Notes under the pieces: generated by a model
Told to the model about the DNA's origin: nothing
Databases searched by the model: none
Seen by the model: the letters and a program-made list of their open reading frames with translations, nothing else
Assembly (NCBI GenBank): GCA_947632525.1
Contig: CANRPQ010000084.1
Coordinates: 1 to 5,263, forward strand
Direction of reading: 5' to 3'
DNA from: an uncultured Clostridia bacterium
GTDB taxonomy: Bacteria; Bacillota; Clostridia; TANB77; CAG-508
Length of the DNA stretch: 5,263 bases
Program-made: the position numbers and the translations under genes
Shown here: positions 1 to 5,263 of the stretch, in pieces
Layout of the letters: each line of letters starts with the position of its first letter
Position numbering within the stretch: position 1 is the stretch's first letter

Positions 1-530
1 ACTTTTTGGACTTGAGAAAACTCTAATTCCATTGGTATTTCTCTACCGCCCATAGATACTAATATTTTTACTTTGTGTTTTTCTTTGTTTATTTCTGTAA
101 CAGTTCCTGTGTAATCTGCAAATGAACCGCTTATAATTCTTACCGCATCATTTACATCATAATCTACATTTACAGATGTCATTTGTTCAAATCCCATTTT
201 TCTGATTTCTTCATCAGTAAGTGGAATTGGATCAGTTCCTGAACCAACAAAACCTGTAACACCTCTTGTATTTCTAACAATATACCATGTTTTTTCTGTT
301 ACAATCATTTTTACTAAAACATAACCTGGAAAAACTTTCTTAAAGTTACTTTTTCTTTCTCCTTCTTTAATTTCTATTTGTTCTTCCATTGGAACAACAA
401 TATCAAAAAAGAATTCTTCTAGCTCTCTATTTTTAATTGTTTTTTCTAAGTCTGTTTTTACTTTGTTTTCATATCCAGAATATGTATGAACAACATACCA
501 TCTTGGTACTAACTCTTTTTCTTGAGACAT
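1..530 (-). CDS. nusG: Transcription termination/antitermination factor NusG (3' end cut by window edge)
   Basis: NusG binds RNA polymerase through its N-terminal NGN domain and modulates pausing and termination; its KOW domain contacts Rho or ribosomal protein S10. 176 complete codons are visible. Residues 11-20 (WYVVHTYSGY) followed by ENKV are the classic NGN start. VFPGYVLVKM (66-75), WYIVRNTRGVTGFVG (82-96) and the linker PIPLTDEEI (101-109) follow. The KOW domain runs from about 125 to 174 (DAVRIISGSFADYTGTV, then the closing MELEFSQVQK). Firmicute NusG proteins are about 172-180 aa and end just after this ELEF motif, so only a few residues and the stop should be missing. The ATG at 530 is preceded by AGGAGG (539-544) with 8 nt spacing. 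It lies 19 bp after secE, as expected in the conserved rpmG-secE-nusG cluster. No insertion or missing motif is seen. Confidence 0.97.
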   Translation of the reverse strand, partial: MSQEKELVPRWYVVHTYSGYENKVKTDLEKTIKNRELEEFFFDIVVPMEEQIEIKEGERKSNFKKVFPGYVLVKMIVTEKTWYIVRNTRGVTGFVGSGTDPIPLTDEEIRKMGFEQMTSVNVDYDVNDAVRIISGSFADYTGTVTEINKEKHKVKILVSMGGREIPMELEFSQVQK

Positions 531-538
531 AATATAAG

Positions 539-544
539 CCTCCT
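539..544 (-). promoter_or_regulatory. Ribosome binding site of nusG
   Basis: Perfect AGGAGG on the minus strand, 8 nt before the nusG ATG, in the 19-bp gap after the secE stop. It fixes the nusG start at 530. Confidence 0.85.
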
Positions 545-549
545 ATTTA

Positions 550-915
550 TTAATTTTCTGAATTATTGGCATTTGTATTTGTATTTTCCTCATTTGATTG
601 AGTATTATCTAAAATATTATTTACTGCGTCATCAGCCTCTTGATTTGTATCAGTATTTTCACTTTGTTCGTTATGACTATCTACAATTTCTTTTAGCTTA
701 TTTACGCCATAATTATTTAATGATTCTAAAATAACATCTAAAACAAATACTATCACAGCAGTAATTAATACAATAGTAATAACTGCAACTGTGTTATTAA
801 CTAGTTGCTTTGGTGTTGGCCAAATTACTCTTTTTAACTCTGCCTTAAAATCTCTGAAAAAGTGCTTCTTCTCTTTTTTTTCTTTTTTATCATTTTTAGT
901 TATATCTTTAGGCAT
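550..915 (-). CDS. secE: Preprotein translocase subunit SecE with long acidic C-terminal tail
   Basis: SecE is the small membrane subunit that clamps SecY in the SecYEG protein-export channel. The 121-residue product starts with a lysine-rich cytoplasmic segment (1-18). The conserved amphipathic helix and hinge follow at 19-37 (FFRDFKAELKRVIWPTPKQL, including the diagnostic K-V-x-W-P-T-P-K-like motif), then one membrane helix at about 42-62 and a short helix to about 76. This single-span form is typical of Firmicutes, where the protein is usually about 60-75 aa. Unusually, residues 77-121 add a low-complexity tail with 13 Asn and 11 Asp/Glu and no Lys or Arg. By SecE topology (N in, C out) it should be outside the membrane. 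The ATG at 915 has a GGGGG-type Shine-Dalgarno at 924-930, 8 nt away. The gene lies 22 bp after rpmG and 19 bp before nusG. Identity of the core is secure; the role of the tail is unknown. Confidence 0.95.
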   Translation of the reverse strand: MPKDITKNDKKEKKEKKHFFRDFKAELKRVIWPTPKQLVNNTVAVITIVLITAVIVFVLDVILESLNNYGVNKLKEIVDSHNEQSENTDTNQEADDAVNNILDNTQSNEENTNTNANNSEN

Positions 916-923
916 TTATATTT

Positions 924-930
924 CCCCCTT
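924..930 (-). promoter_or_regulatory. Ribosome binding site of secE
   Basis: AAGGGGG on the minus strand, 8 nt before the secE ATG. It is less canonical than the AGGAGG of nusG but well placed, and supports the start at 915. Confidence 0.7.
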
Positions 931-937
931 AAAGGTT

Positions 938-1102
938 TTATTTTGTTTCTTTGTGGTTAGTACGTTTTTTACAGAATTTACAGTACTTTACAACTTCTAA
1001 TCTATCTGTATTATTTTTTTTGTTTTTTTCTGTCATGTAGTTTCTTCTTTTACATTCTGTACATTCTAATGTAATAGGTTCTCTTGCTCCTTTTGCAGCC
1101 AT
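938..1102 (-). CDS. rpmG: 50S ribosomal protein L33 (bL33)
   Basis: bL33 is a small protein of the large ribosomal subunit near the E site. The 54-codon ORF begins MAAKGAREPITLEC and ends CKKRTNHKETK, a clear L33 pattern. It keeps four cysteines in two CxxC pairs (C14/C17 and C41/C44), so this is the zinc-binding (C+) version. Many bacteria also carry a cysteine-free copy, which is not in this window. Length is slightly above the usual 49-52 aa. The ATG at 1102 is preceded by GGAGG (1111-1115) with 8 nt spacing, and the TAA stop is at 938-940. It is the first gene of the rpmG-secE-nusG cluster, with a strong promoter about 75 nt upstream. No tRNA-Trp gene is found between rpmG and secE, where some bacteria have one. 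Confidence 0.96.
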   Translation of the reverse strand: MAAKGAREPITLECTECKRRNYMTEKNKKNNTDRLEVVKYCKFCKKRTNHKETK

Positions 1103-1110
1103 TTAAAACA

Positions 1111-1115
1111 CCTCC
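1111..1115 (-). promoter_or_regulatory. Ribosome binding site of rpmG
   Basis: GGAGG (continuing GGAGGTG) on the minus strand, 8 nt from the rpmG ATG. It confirms the start of this short gene. Confidence 0.85.
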
Positions 1116-1154
1116 AGCTTATTTTTGCTTTTTGATTTATTTATTCATTTTTTT

Positions 1155-1179
1155 AAGCGTATGTTACTCACATACGCTT
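1155..1179 (-). promoter_or_regulatory. 9-bp inverted repeat at the predicted transcription start of rpmG (5' mRNA hairpin or operator)
   Basis: On the minus strand the arms AAGCGTATG and CATACGCTT are perfectly complementary around a 7-nt loop (TGAGTAA). The first arm begins within two bases of the expected transcription start of the promoter at 1184-1212. The transcript would therefore open with a stable stem-loop, a known way to protect mRNA 5' ends. As DNA the same palindrome could be an operator just downstream of the promoter. The stem is followed by an A run, not a U run, on the minus strand, so it is not a terminator for that direction. The inverted repeat is certain; its function is inferred. 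Confidence 0.6.
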
Positions 1180-1183
1180 GATT

Positions 1184-1212
1184 ATTATACCATTTTATGA
1201 TTAATATGTCAA
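1184..1212 (-). promoter_or_regulatory. Consensus sigma-A promoter of the rpmG-secE-nusG operon
   Basis: On the minus strand there is a perfect -35 TTGACA (1207-1212), a 17-bp spacer and a perfect -10 TATAAT (1184-1189). A TG one base before the -10 gives an extended -10. Predicted start is around 1177-1178, leaving a 5' untranslated region of about 75 nt before rpmG. A match this close to consensus is expected for a highly expressed ribosomal and secretion operon. Confidence 0.92.
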
Positions 1213-1320
1213 CTGTTTTTAACTAAGTTACTAAAATATTTATAAAAGAAAATAGTTATCATATCGATATATAATGTTCTGACCCTATTATGTTTAATTT
1301 TATTAGAATTATAAAATTTT

Positions 1321-1578
1321 TTATTTTTTCTTTCTTAATTCAGATAGTAAATGTTTTATCCTGTTGAAAATCTTTAATAAAAAATTTTCTTTTTCTTTCA
1401 CAATAGGCAAGTTGTTTATATTTTCTGCTTTTTTCTCTTTTTTAAAAACAATATTACTATTTAAATACTCTTTATCTTGTTGTTTCATTTGTTTGTATTT
1501 CATTTCTACCATTAATATATTTTCTGCTATTTCTCCATACTTATCTAATACATTTTTTTTATTTATCTCTTCCATCAA
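1321..1578 (-). CDS. Small charged helical protein of unknown function, partner of the 955-aa gene
   Basis: I do not recognise a family. The product is 84 or 85 residues, very rich in Lys and Glu, with no signal peptide or membrane span and no cysteine or histidine. It looks mostly helical: a first helix at about 1-38, a polar linker around 45-62, and a C-terminal amphipathic basic helix (about 65-85, FLLKIFNRIKHLLSELRKKK). A small cytoplasmic protein that binds a partner, nucleic acid or the membrane surface would fit. It starts 2 bp after the 955-codon gene stops, and its Shine-Dalgarno (1589-1595) overlaps the last codons of that gene, so the two are surely cotranscribed and probably translated in concert. 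Two starts are possible: TTG at 1578, 10 nt from GGAGG, or ATG at 1575, 13 nt away. The short length leaves some doubt that it is real; spacing and Shine-Dalgarno argue that it is. Confidence 0.7.
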   Translation of the reverse strand: MMEEINKKNVLDKYGEIAENILMVEMKYKQMKQQDKEYLNSNIVFKKEKKAENINNLPIVKEKENFLLKIFNRIKHLLSELRKKK

Positions 1579-1580
1579 GA

Positions 1581-4448
1581 TTATCTTTCCTCCCCGTCAT
1601 CTATTATTTTTAATAATGTATTACTTATTTCTACTACTCTTTGATTCACTTTTTGTGTTTGCTTACCAGATATATGATTTAATGTTTTTGTATCTTTTTC
1701 TCTTTGTTTTGTTTCCTCTTCTGACATTTGTTCAATTTGCTCTCTTAGTTCCCAATATAGTTCATTAATATTAAAGTATGGATTAGCATCATTATTCCTA
1801 CATATATAAAATATATTCTTTAAAATTTCTTTATCTCCTGTTTGTTTATATCTAGTCATCATTTCATTTATCTTCCTTTGTTCTGCTCTTGCACACTCAT
1901 TCTTATCTATTACAACTATTGGAAGTGTTCCATTCCAATCTTTTGATGCCTTAAGAACTTCTTCTAGATTGTAAATTATTCCATTTTCTCTAAAAACAAC
2001 TATATAACTTGGTTGTTTTCTGCTTCCTTCTTGGATTCTATTATATACTAATTCATTGTATTTTGCGTCAACCGTATTATAGTATCGTCCAACTTTTTTA
2101 TGCTCAGTCTGACTAATCATGGCGTCTGGTGTATAATATTTTTCTGCATTTTCTGGCACTATAGTGAATTGATTTGTCCTACTATACATATTTTCTGGTG
2201 ATGCTAATACAAGTGATTTTTCTTCCATATTAGTAAAGCCATAGCAGAAATGTGGTATTGGTGCAGTTCCTATCATATCATTTCTAATATAACTTGTGCA
2301 CATAGCATGAGATTGTAAGTCTTTTCTATTCCAGTCTTTTTGAAAATTCACTTTGTCTTCTTCTGTATAATACGCTCCTATAGATGAAATTATCATTTTA
2401 AATTCAGTGCCTGCCTCATAAAATTTAACACCATCCACTTCGTAAAAATCTTTGGCATCTTTTACATCAAATAATCCTTTGTTATATTCCCTAGCAAAAG
2501 CACTTCTTAGTTCATATTCTATTGCTATAGGATTTATGTCTTTTTCGTTTAATCCTTGTATTTCATAAAACTTATTTAGCAACATTTCATCTTGAGTATT
2601 TAAAATAGCTTTTAAGCTATTAATATATGCAATACATTTAGCAGTTTTTTCATCTGTTATTGATAAATTATTAATACCTTCTCCATATTTTTCAACCAAT
2701 TCTATAGCACTTTTTAAATCTTGCCCATATAGCTTTTCTAATACTGCTAATTGTTTTCTTTCTATATTACTCATACTTGCTATTATAGGATATTGTGTTA
2801 ATATATCTTCGTCATCTTGCATTATTCCATTACAAACTCTTCTCTTTATTTGTTCATAATTAGCAAGTTGTTCTACAGTTTGAATATTAAAAAGATTGTC
2901 ATTTATAAAAGTTTTATATAAATATACAAAATCAATTTCATTTATATTTTGCATACTCTCTAGTAATTTGTCATATTCCCCCGATGTTAATTTTATCATT
3001 ATTCCTTCAGCAATTTGTCTCCAAGATTCATCCACATATTGTTCAATTATTCTATTAAAACACTTATTAAACACTTCTTTTTTCTTAGAATCCTGACACA
3101 TTTCTATAAACATTTTTTGTGTTTCGGGATAGTTCGCCATTATAGCTACTCTTTCTTCACCTAATATCTCTATGAATTCTTCTTCTAAAAAATTAAAATT
3201 AATGTTTCTTGCTATGGATTCTTGTGAATCATAGTTATTATATAATCTGTTAAATATTTCTATTTTTGATGTTAATCTATTTTTCTCAACACCTTCTCCT
3301 TTCATAAATTGTTCTACGTGAGATGCTATAAATTCTGTTGAATATAGTCCAGCTTTTCTAAATTCATTTAAAAGTTCTTTATCTAAATGTTTTATTGATT
3401 CTTCTAATGCACTTATATTTTCCTTTTTTATAGATTTTACAATTTGTTTTTTAAAATCATCATCAATTTTATCTATTTGTTGTGCTTTTTTATAATCATC
3501 ATAAATAGATGTAAGAATATCTATGTCAAAATATCCTTTAGATGATTCATTAAAGAAAAAGTTTATTTTAAAATCATCATTTTCTTCTCCTTGTAAACTT
3601 GCAGTAATAATTGTTTTTCCTGGTAAAGAAAATTTTTCCATCAATTTTTTCTTTTTTGCATCATCTTTTAAAGATGCTATAATGCTAGCACATCTTTCTT
3701 CATAGGTACTATCATCTTGTGATAAAAGTTTCATGCATTCCATTTTTGTATCATCATCTTCTAATAGAATAATACTATCAGCTAAACTGTAATAGTGGTC
3801 TTCTCCTTCTAGTAGTATTGCTGCAATCCTTCTTATTAATTTTAGTCTATTTTCATCTGTACTTAATGTTTTAGCAACTTCAAGTACTCCAATAGAATAT
3901 GTTAACTTCAATGCATATTGAACCCTCTGATTTTCATCTTTTAGACTAACTATTGCATAGTGATCATCTGGGTGTTGTTCTAAATATTTTATTTTTTCTT
4001 CATCACTTTCTAAACTAATTAATAAATCAGGACTTTCTACATACTGATTATCTATATAAAAAACTTTAACTCTGTCTGGTATAAGTTTTAAAAGGTCCAT
4101 CATTCTTTCCTTTTCTTCTTGCTCTATAGAACCAAATGCTAATATACTACTTATTTGGATATACATATCTCGTAAAACATTTTCTCTTTCTTCCATCGGA
4201 AGAATCACTCCGAATACTGCTTCATCTAGTTGCTTATCTTTTAAAATCATTCTATTACAATACCATCTTTGTTGTCCTTTCATAGTCATAAAAATTTTCT
4301 GTAAATAATGAAGCAATTCATTTGAATCTACATTATTAGAACTTTCTCTATCTTTATTTAAGGTATCTTTTAGATAAAATTCTTTTAATTTACTTTTATC
4401 TTTTATTCTTATTGCTTCTAAAAGTATATCTATTTCCTCATTTGTCAT
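1581..4448 (-). CDS. Large (955-aa) soluble protein of unknown function with SLKDD-type repeats and a distinct C-terminal domain
   Basis: No named family is recognised. There is no signal peptide or membrane segment, so it should be cytoplasmic. From the N-terminus there are four parts. Residues 1-135 are helical and charged. Residues about 141-290 hold degenerate repeats with the signature I-x-S-L-(K/E)-(S/D)-(D/E): LISLESDEEK, AIVSLKDENQ, TLSTDENR, IILLEDDDTK, IIASLKDDAK and ITASLQGEEN. Residues about 300-665 are a long alpha-helical stretch, perhaps a scaffold. Residues about 671-820 look like a separate globular domain with many Trp, His, Cys, Tyr and Gly: KFYEAGTEFKMIISSIGAYY, SHAMCTSYI, PHFCYGF, YNELVYNR and QPSYIVVF. 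A charged, coiled-coil-like tail follows (897-930). From memory, similar large proteins with these repeats and this C-terminal block occur in uncultured gut Clostridia, without known function. The ATG at 4448 has AGAAGGA 10 nt upstream. The gene is 75 bp after the flavin reductase gene and 2 bp before the small ORF. One intact frame of this length is certainly coding. Confidence 0.93.
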   Translation of the reverse strand: MTNEEIDILLEAIRIKDKSKLKEFYLKDTLNKDRESSNNVDSNELLHYLQKIFMTMKGQQRWYCNRMILKDKQLDEAVFGVILPMEERENVLRDMYIQISSILAFGSIEQEEKERMMDLLKLIPDRVKVFYIDNQYVESPDLLISLESDEEKIKYLEQHPDDHYAIVSLKDENQRVQYALKLTYSIGVLEVAKTLSTDENRLKLIRRIAAILLEGEDHYYSLADSIILLEDDDTKMECMKLLSQDDSTYEERCASIIASLKDDAKKKKLMEKFSLPGKTIITASLQGEENDDFKINFFFNESSKGYFDIDILTSIYDDYKKAQQIDKIDDDFKKQIVKSIKKENISALEESIKHLDKELLNEFRKAGLYSTEFIASHVEQFMKGEGVEKNRLTSKIEIFNRLYNNYDSQESIARNINFNFLEEEFIEILGEERVAIMANYPETQKMFIEMCQDSKKKEVFNKCFNRIIEQYVDESWRQIAEGIMIKLTSGEYDKLLESMQNINEIDFVYLYKTFINDNLFNIQTVEQLANYEQIKRRVCNGIMQDDEDILTQYPIIASMSNIERKQLAVLEKLYGQDLKSAIELVEKYGEGINNLSITDEKTAKCIAYINSLKAILNTQDEMLLNKFYEIQGLNEKDINPIAIEYELRSAFAREYNKGLFDVKDAKDFYEVDGVKFYEAGTEFKMIISSIGAYYTEEDKVNFQKDWNRKDLQSHAMCTSYIRNDMIGTAPIPHFCYGFTNMEEKSLVLASPENMYSRTNQFTIVPENAEKYYTPDAMISQTEHKKVGRYYNTVDAKYNELVYNRIQEGSRKQPSYIVVFRENGIIYNLEEVLKASKDWNGTLPIVVIDKNECARAEQRKINEMMTRYKQTGDKEILKNIFYICRNNDANPYFNINELYWELREQIEQMSEEETKQREKDTKTLNHISGKQTQKVNQRVVEISNTLLKIIDDGEER
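1589..1595 (-). promoter_or_regulatory. Shine-Dalgarno of the small ORF, embedded in the end of the 955-codon gene
   Basis: GGGGAGG on the minus strand lies within the last codons (Gly-Glu-Glu-Arg) of the upstream gene. It stands 10 nt before the TTG at 1578 and 13 nt before the ATG at 1575. The spacing mildly favours TTG. A ribosome finishing the large gene would cover this site, suggesting coupled translation. Confidence 0.65.
3588..4028 (-). repeat. Degenerate protein-level repeats (SLKDD type) in the 955-aa protein
   Basis: Codons 141-287 encode about six divergent units of roughly 25-35 residues. Each begins with a short hydrophobic stretch followed by S/L, an acidic cluster and a basic amphipathic helix. 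The clearest are ISLESDEEK (144), VSLKDENQ (167), LLEDDDTK (228) and IASLKDDAK (257). The DNA itself is not obviously repeated, so these are old duplications. The pattern suggests a helical-repeat solenoid; that is an inference. Confidence 0.5.
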
Positions 4449-4458
4449 TTTTTTACCA

Positions 4459-4465
4459 TCCTTCT
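4459..4465 (-). promoter_or_regulatory. Ribosome binding site of the 955-codon gene
   Basis: AGAAGGA on the minus strand, 10 nt before the ATG at 4448. It supports this start; an ATG overlapping the site (GGATGGTAA) is followed at once by a stop. Confidence 0.6.
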
Positions 4466-4483
4466 ATTATTTAAATTTTTCAT

Positions 4484-4489
4484 ATTATA
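4484..4489 (-). promoter_or_regulatory. Possible -10 element before the 955-codon gene
   Basis: TATAAT on the minus strand in the 75-bp gap after the flavin reductase gene, about 35 nt before the start codon. No acceptable -35 lies 16-18 bp upstream (the site at 17 bp reads AAATAA). In such AT-rich sequence TATAAT arises easily by chance. The large gene may instead be read from the flavin reductase promoter, since no strong terminator separates them. Confidence 0.3.
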
Positions 4490-4523
4490 TCTTTGTAGAG
4501 TATATTTTATTTAATAGAGAATA

Positions 4524-5099
4524 CTATTTTATATTACTTTTATTTTTTTGTACTGAATATCCAAACTTACCTATTTGCTTTCCTAGAGCAAAGTATTTTC
4601 CATTTGCATATGCTATTAAATCGCATTTTGTAATATCAAACGCACCCTTTTTATCTATATATTTTTCATCTGCATCTATTGATAATACTTCTGCAATGAA
4701 CATATCATGACTTCCCATATTTTTTATTTCTTTTACTTTACATTCAATGGAAACAGGGCTTTCTTTTATTAATGGACATTTTACAAATTTTCCTTTTTCT
4801 TTTGTTAAGTGCATTTCTTTGAACTTATCTACTTTTGCTCCTGTCTTTACTCCACACCAATCTGTGGCATATGCTAAGTTTTTTGTAGTTAAGTTTATTA
4901 CAAATTCACCATTTTTTTTAATAATTTCATATGAATATCTATTTGGTCTTATTGAAATATAGCACATAGCAGGGTCTGTACATACAATTCCTGTCCATGC
5001 TACTGTTATAATATTACTGTTTTTCATATCTCCACAACTTACCATAACTGCTGGTATAGGGTATTCAAATGTTCCTGGCTTCCAAATTACTTTACTCAT
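4524..5099 (-). CDS. Flavin reductase family protein (flavoredoxin-like, FMN-binding split barrel)
   Basis: The 191-residue product has the full pattern of the flavin reductase-like/flavoredoxin family, small FMN-binding split-barrel proteins that move electrons to flavin or other acceptors in the cytoplasm, common in anaerobes. Family signatures are the N-terminal PGTFEYPIPAVMVSCGD (8-24); the core NSNIITVAWTGIVCTDP (27-43), MCYISIRPNRYSYEII (45-60) and EFVINL (65-70); GSHDMFIAEVLSI (129-141); and the closing KYFALGKQIGKFGYSVQ (168-184). Length is normal for the family. The ATG at 5099 follows AAGGAG (5107-5112) by 7 nt; the stop is TAG. The physiological electron donor and acceptor cannot be told from sequence. 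Upstream, a terminator at 5212-5259 isolates it from whatever lies to the right. Downstream, 75 bp separate it from the 955-codon gene, so cotranscription is possible but a functional link is not shown. Confidence 0.92.
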   Translation of the reverse strand: MSKVIWKPGTFEYPIPAVMVSCGDMKNSNIITVAWTGIVCTDPAMCYISIRPNRYSYEIIKKNGEFVINLTTKNLAYATDWCGVKTGAKVDKFKEMHLTKEKGKFVKCPLIKESPVSIECKVKEIKNMGSHDMFIAEVLSIDADEKYIDKKGAFDITKCDLIAYANGKYFALGKQIGKFGYSVQKNKSNIK

Positions 5100-5106
5100 A
5101 AAAAAA

Positions 5107-5112
5107 CTCCTT
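5107..5112 (-). promoter_or_regulatory. Ribosome binding site of the flavin reductase gene
   Basis: AAGGAG on the minus strand, 7 nt before the ATG at 5099. It confirms the start. Confidence 0.8.
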
Positions 5113-5177
5113 TTTCTATATTATTTGTGGCAGTTAATCTTCTAAATGATTTTTCTTTATTTAATTTTTATTACAAG

Positions 5178-5205
5178 TGTATAAATATTTTATATTATAA
5201 TACAA
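5178..5205 (-). promoter_or_regulatory. Probable promoter of the flavin reductase gene
   Basis: The best minus-strand reading is -35 TTGTAT (5200-5205), 16 bp, -10 TATACA (5178-5183). This leaves an untranslated leader of about 70 nt. A perfect TATAAT at 5194-5199 is an alternative -10 but lacks a good -35. A promoter is expected here because a terminator lies just upstream; which hexamers are used is uncertain. Confidence 0.4.
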
Positions 5206-5211
5206 GTTCAT

Positions 5212-5259
5212 AAAAAAAGAAACCACAAATTAAAAAATTCTAATTTCTAGTTTCTTTTT
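5212..5259 (-). terminator. Rho-independent terminator of a gene right of the window
   Basis: On the minus strand, arms AAAAAGAAAC and GTTTCTTTTT pair over 10 bp. Two further pairs (U-G, A-U), one G-G mismatch and a 6-bp AAATTA/TAATTT stem follow, around an 8-nt loop. The hairpin is followed directly by a T run (TTTTTTT including the arm). The minus-strand RNA folds better than the plus-strand RNA, where two mismatches fall at the same place. It would end transcription of a minus-strand gene beyond 5263 and shield the flavin reductase gene from readthrough. The stem is AT-rich, as usual for terminators of low-GC Firmicutes. Confidence 0.75.
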
Positions 5260-5263
5260 AAAA

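Noticed and set aside
522..1000. Plus-strand ORFs of about 70 codons opposite secE and rpmG
   Set aside because: They are shadows of confidently identified minus-strand genes, with Phe/Leu/Tyr-rich products and no recognisable motif.
1155..1179. The strong inverted repeat upstream of rpmG read as a Rho-independent terminator
   Set aside because: On the minus strand it is followed by an A run, it starts at the predicted +1 of a consensus promoter, and no plus-strand gene needs a terminator there.
1261..1270. Perfect 10-bp palindrome ATATCGATAT
   Set aside because: Short and mostly AT, expected by chance in such DNA, with no promoter nearby that it could control.
1296..1318. 8-bp inverted repeat AATTTTAT/ATAAAATT after the small ORF, as a terminator
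   Set aside because: The stem is entirely A/T and no U tract follows on the minus strand, so it is too weak to call.
1364..1768. Plus-strand ORF of 134 codons, Phe/Leu-rich and membrane-like
   Set aside because: It lies antisense to the small ORF and the end of the 955-codon gene. Its hydrophobicity is what the complement of Lys/Glu-rich AT-rich codons gives, and there is no Shine-Dalgarno or family pattern.
1989..2438. ADP-ribosyltransferase-like reading of the C-terminal domain (CTSY and later Glu residues)
   Set aside because: The order and spacing of Arg, Ser-Thr-Ser and Glu motifs of known ADP-ribosyltransferases could not be matched, so no enzymatic name is given.
4513..4528. Hairpin AATAG/CTATT around the flavin reductase stop as a terminator
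   Set aside because: The stem is only 5 bp, nearly all A/T, and no T tract follows on the minus strand.
5181..5202. PerR/Fur-like operator in the AT-rich flavin reductase promoter
   Set aside because: Only a half-site resemblance (ATTATAAT) was seen; a full palindromic box is absent and such strings are common here.

Overview
All recognisable genes in this AT-rich window are on the minus strand, so the window reads right to left. The organism looks like a low-GC Firmicute, probably an anaerobic gut-type Clostridium relative or an uncultured Clostridia/Bacilli lineage. The grounds are the base composition, the strong purine-rich Shine-Dalgarno sequences, A/T-ending codons, a consensus sigma-A promoter, the rpmG-secE-nusG order, and a short Firmicute-type SecE. 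Nothing seen fixes the genus.

Right end (5263 to about 4524): a Rho-independent terminator for a gene beyond the right edge is followed by an AT-rich promoter region and a flavoredoxin-type flavin reductase family gene. Middle (4448 to 1321): a 955-codon gene for a large soluble protein of unknown function is followed after 2 bp by a small, lysine/glutamate-rich helical ORF whose Shine-Dalgarno lies inside the end of the large gene. These two look like one transcription unit and are the least explained part of the window. I see no strong terminator after either the flavin reductase gene or the small ORF.

Left end (about 1212 to 1): a near-perfect sigma-A promoter (TTGACA, 17 bp, extended -10 TATAAT) drives the housekeeping cluster rpmG (ribosomal protein L33), secE (translocase subunit) and nusG (transcription factor, cut by the left edge a few residues before its expected end). 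A 9-bp inverted repeat begins at the predicted transcription start, so the mRNA probably starts with a hairpin. SecE carries an unusual 45-residue acidic, asparagine-rich C-terminal tail, predicted to face outside the cell.

The rpmG-secE-nusG cluster links translation, protein export and transcription elongation, and normally leads into the rplK-rplA ribosomal genes, which would lie left of the window. No tRNA, rRNA, CRISPR array, insertion sequence or convincing plus-strand gene was found. The candidates for something undescribed are the 955-aa protein with its small partner, the SecE tail, and the palindrome at the rpmG transcription start.
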